Origin: Plazaster borealis
Lineage: Eukaryota > Echinodermata > Asteroidea > Forcipulatida > Labidiasteridae
Length of the DNA: 64,000 nt
Reading direction: 5' to 3'
Assembly (NCBI GenBank): GCA_021014325.1
Contig: CM037475.1
Location: 2,945,001-3,009,000, forward strand
The position numbers and the translations under genes are program-made. Within the stretch, counting starts at the first letter, position 1. Every line of letters begins with the position of its first letter. Below, in pieces: positions 63,874 through 64,000 of the stretch. The notes under the pieces were generated by a model that was not told the DNA's origin, did no database searches, and saw only the letters and a list, made by a program, of their open reading frames with translations.

Positions 63874-64000
63874 AGTAGCAAGCCAATGCTGCAAGTGGGA
63901 ACCAGTCATAGTATTGAGCCAGTGCTGTCAGTGGGAACCAGTTAGAGTTTTGAGCCAGTGCTGCCAGTGGGAATCAGTTAGGGTATTGAGGCAGTGCTGT
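63844..64000 (+). repeat. 36-bp minisatellite, four units plus a partial
   Basis: Unit approximately AGCCAGTGCTGCCAGTGGGA followed by ACCAGTTAGAGTATTG. Units start at about 63844, 63880, 63917, 63953 and 63989, and the array runs off the right edge. Unit 1 carries the end of the coding sequence. Confidence 0.92.

Larger units (their letters stand above)
61742..63808 (+). other. Last intron of the VWA3A-like gene
   Basis: Contains a CGTAGCC repeat copy (61768-61890), a 12-base G run (about 61903-61915) and a 101-bp tandem duplication (63131-63327). An acceptor-like site at 61973 (TTCTTCAG) precedes AAGGTTCCCAGAAA and GTAAAC, but a 14-nt exon there would break the frame of exon 32. 61920-63130 otherwise shows nothing recognisable. 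Confidence 0.5.

Overview
This is a gene-sparse, intron-rich, AT-rich animal genomic window packed with short transposable elements. Gene content (a motile-cilium-type vWA protein, a CARD/death-domain adaptor) and the many tRNA-derived SINEs, TTAA-flanked MITEs and palindromic foldback elements suggest a marine invertebrate deuterostome, most likely an echinoderm such as a sea star. That assignment is inference; no species marker was seen. LAYOUT. (1) 478-2840, + strand: the last two coding exons of an unrecognised gene that begins left of the window. (2) 2841-6387: intergenic, repeats only. (3) 15578-6388, - strand: a complete five-exon gene for a 227-residue CARD plus death-domain adaptor (CRADD/RAIDD-type). 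Its 7.3-kb first intron carries a tRNA-Arg-like sequence, foldback repeats and, on the opposite strand, a candidate two-exon nested gene (13738-14937). (4) 15579-23617: intergenic, with MITEs, one intact tRNA-Arg(UCG) on the - strand and one orphan ORF. (5) 23618-63873, + strand: a 32-exon gene, reconstructed here exon by exon with all splice phases agreeing, encoding 1,234 residues with three vWA modules. It is a VWA3A/VWA3B-type protein, VWA3A more likely. The window ends in a 36-bp minisatellite that starts inside the last codons of this gene. HOW THE GENES RELATE. The three main genes are independent: gene 1 and the CARD/DD gene converge, and the CARD/DD gene and the vWA gene diverge. Nothing resembles an operon or a gene cluster. 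MOBILE DNA. At least twelve copies of one TTAA-flanked MITE, two further TTAA families, about seventeen palindromic elements sharing the end GGGCCCAATTTCATAG, three tRNA-derived SINE families, two hAT-type elements (one with a perfect 8-bp target duplication, one carrying a BED-finger transposase fragment) and a TA-flanked MITE were seen. Several are nested in each other, which gives insertion order and target sites directly. MOST UNUSUAL. In the vWA gene, three exons (15, 18, 28) are followed by tandem duplications that copy the exon end together with its splice donor. At exon 18 the duplicate donor would add exactly 30 codons in frame. In addition, the stop codon lies within a minisatellite unit.
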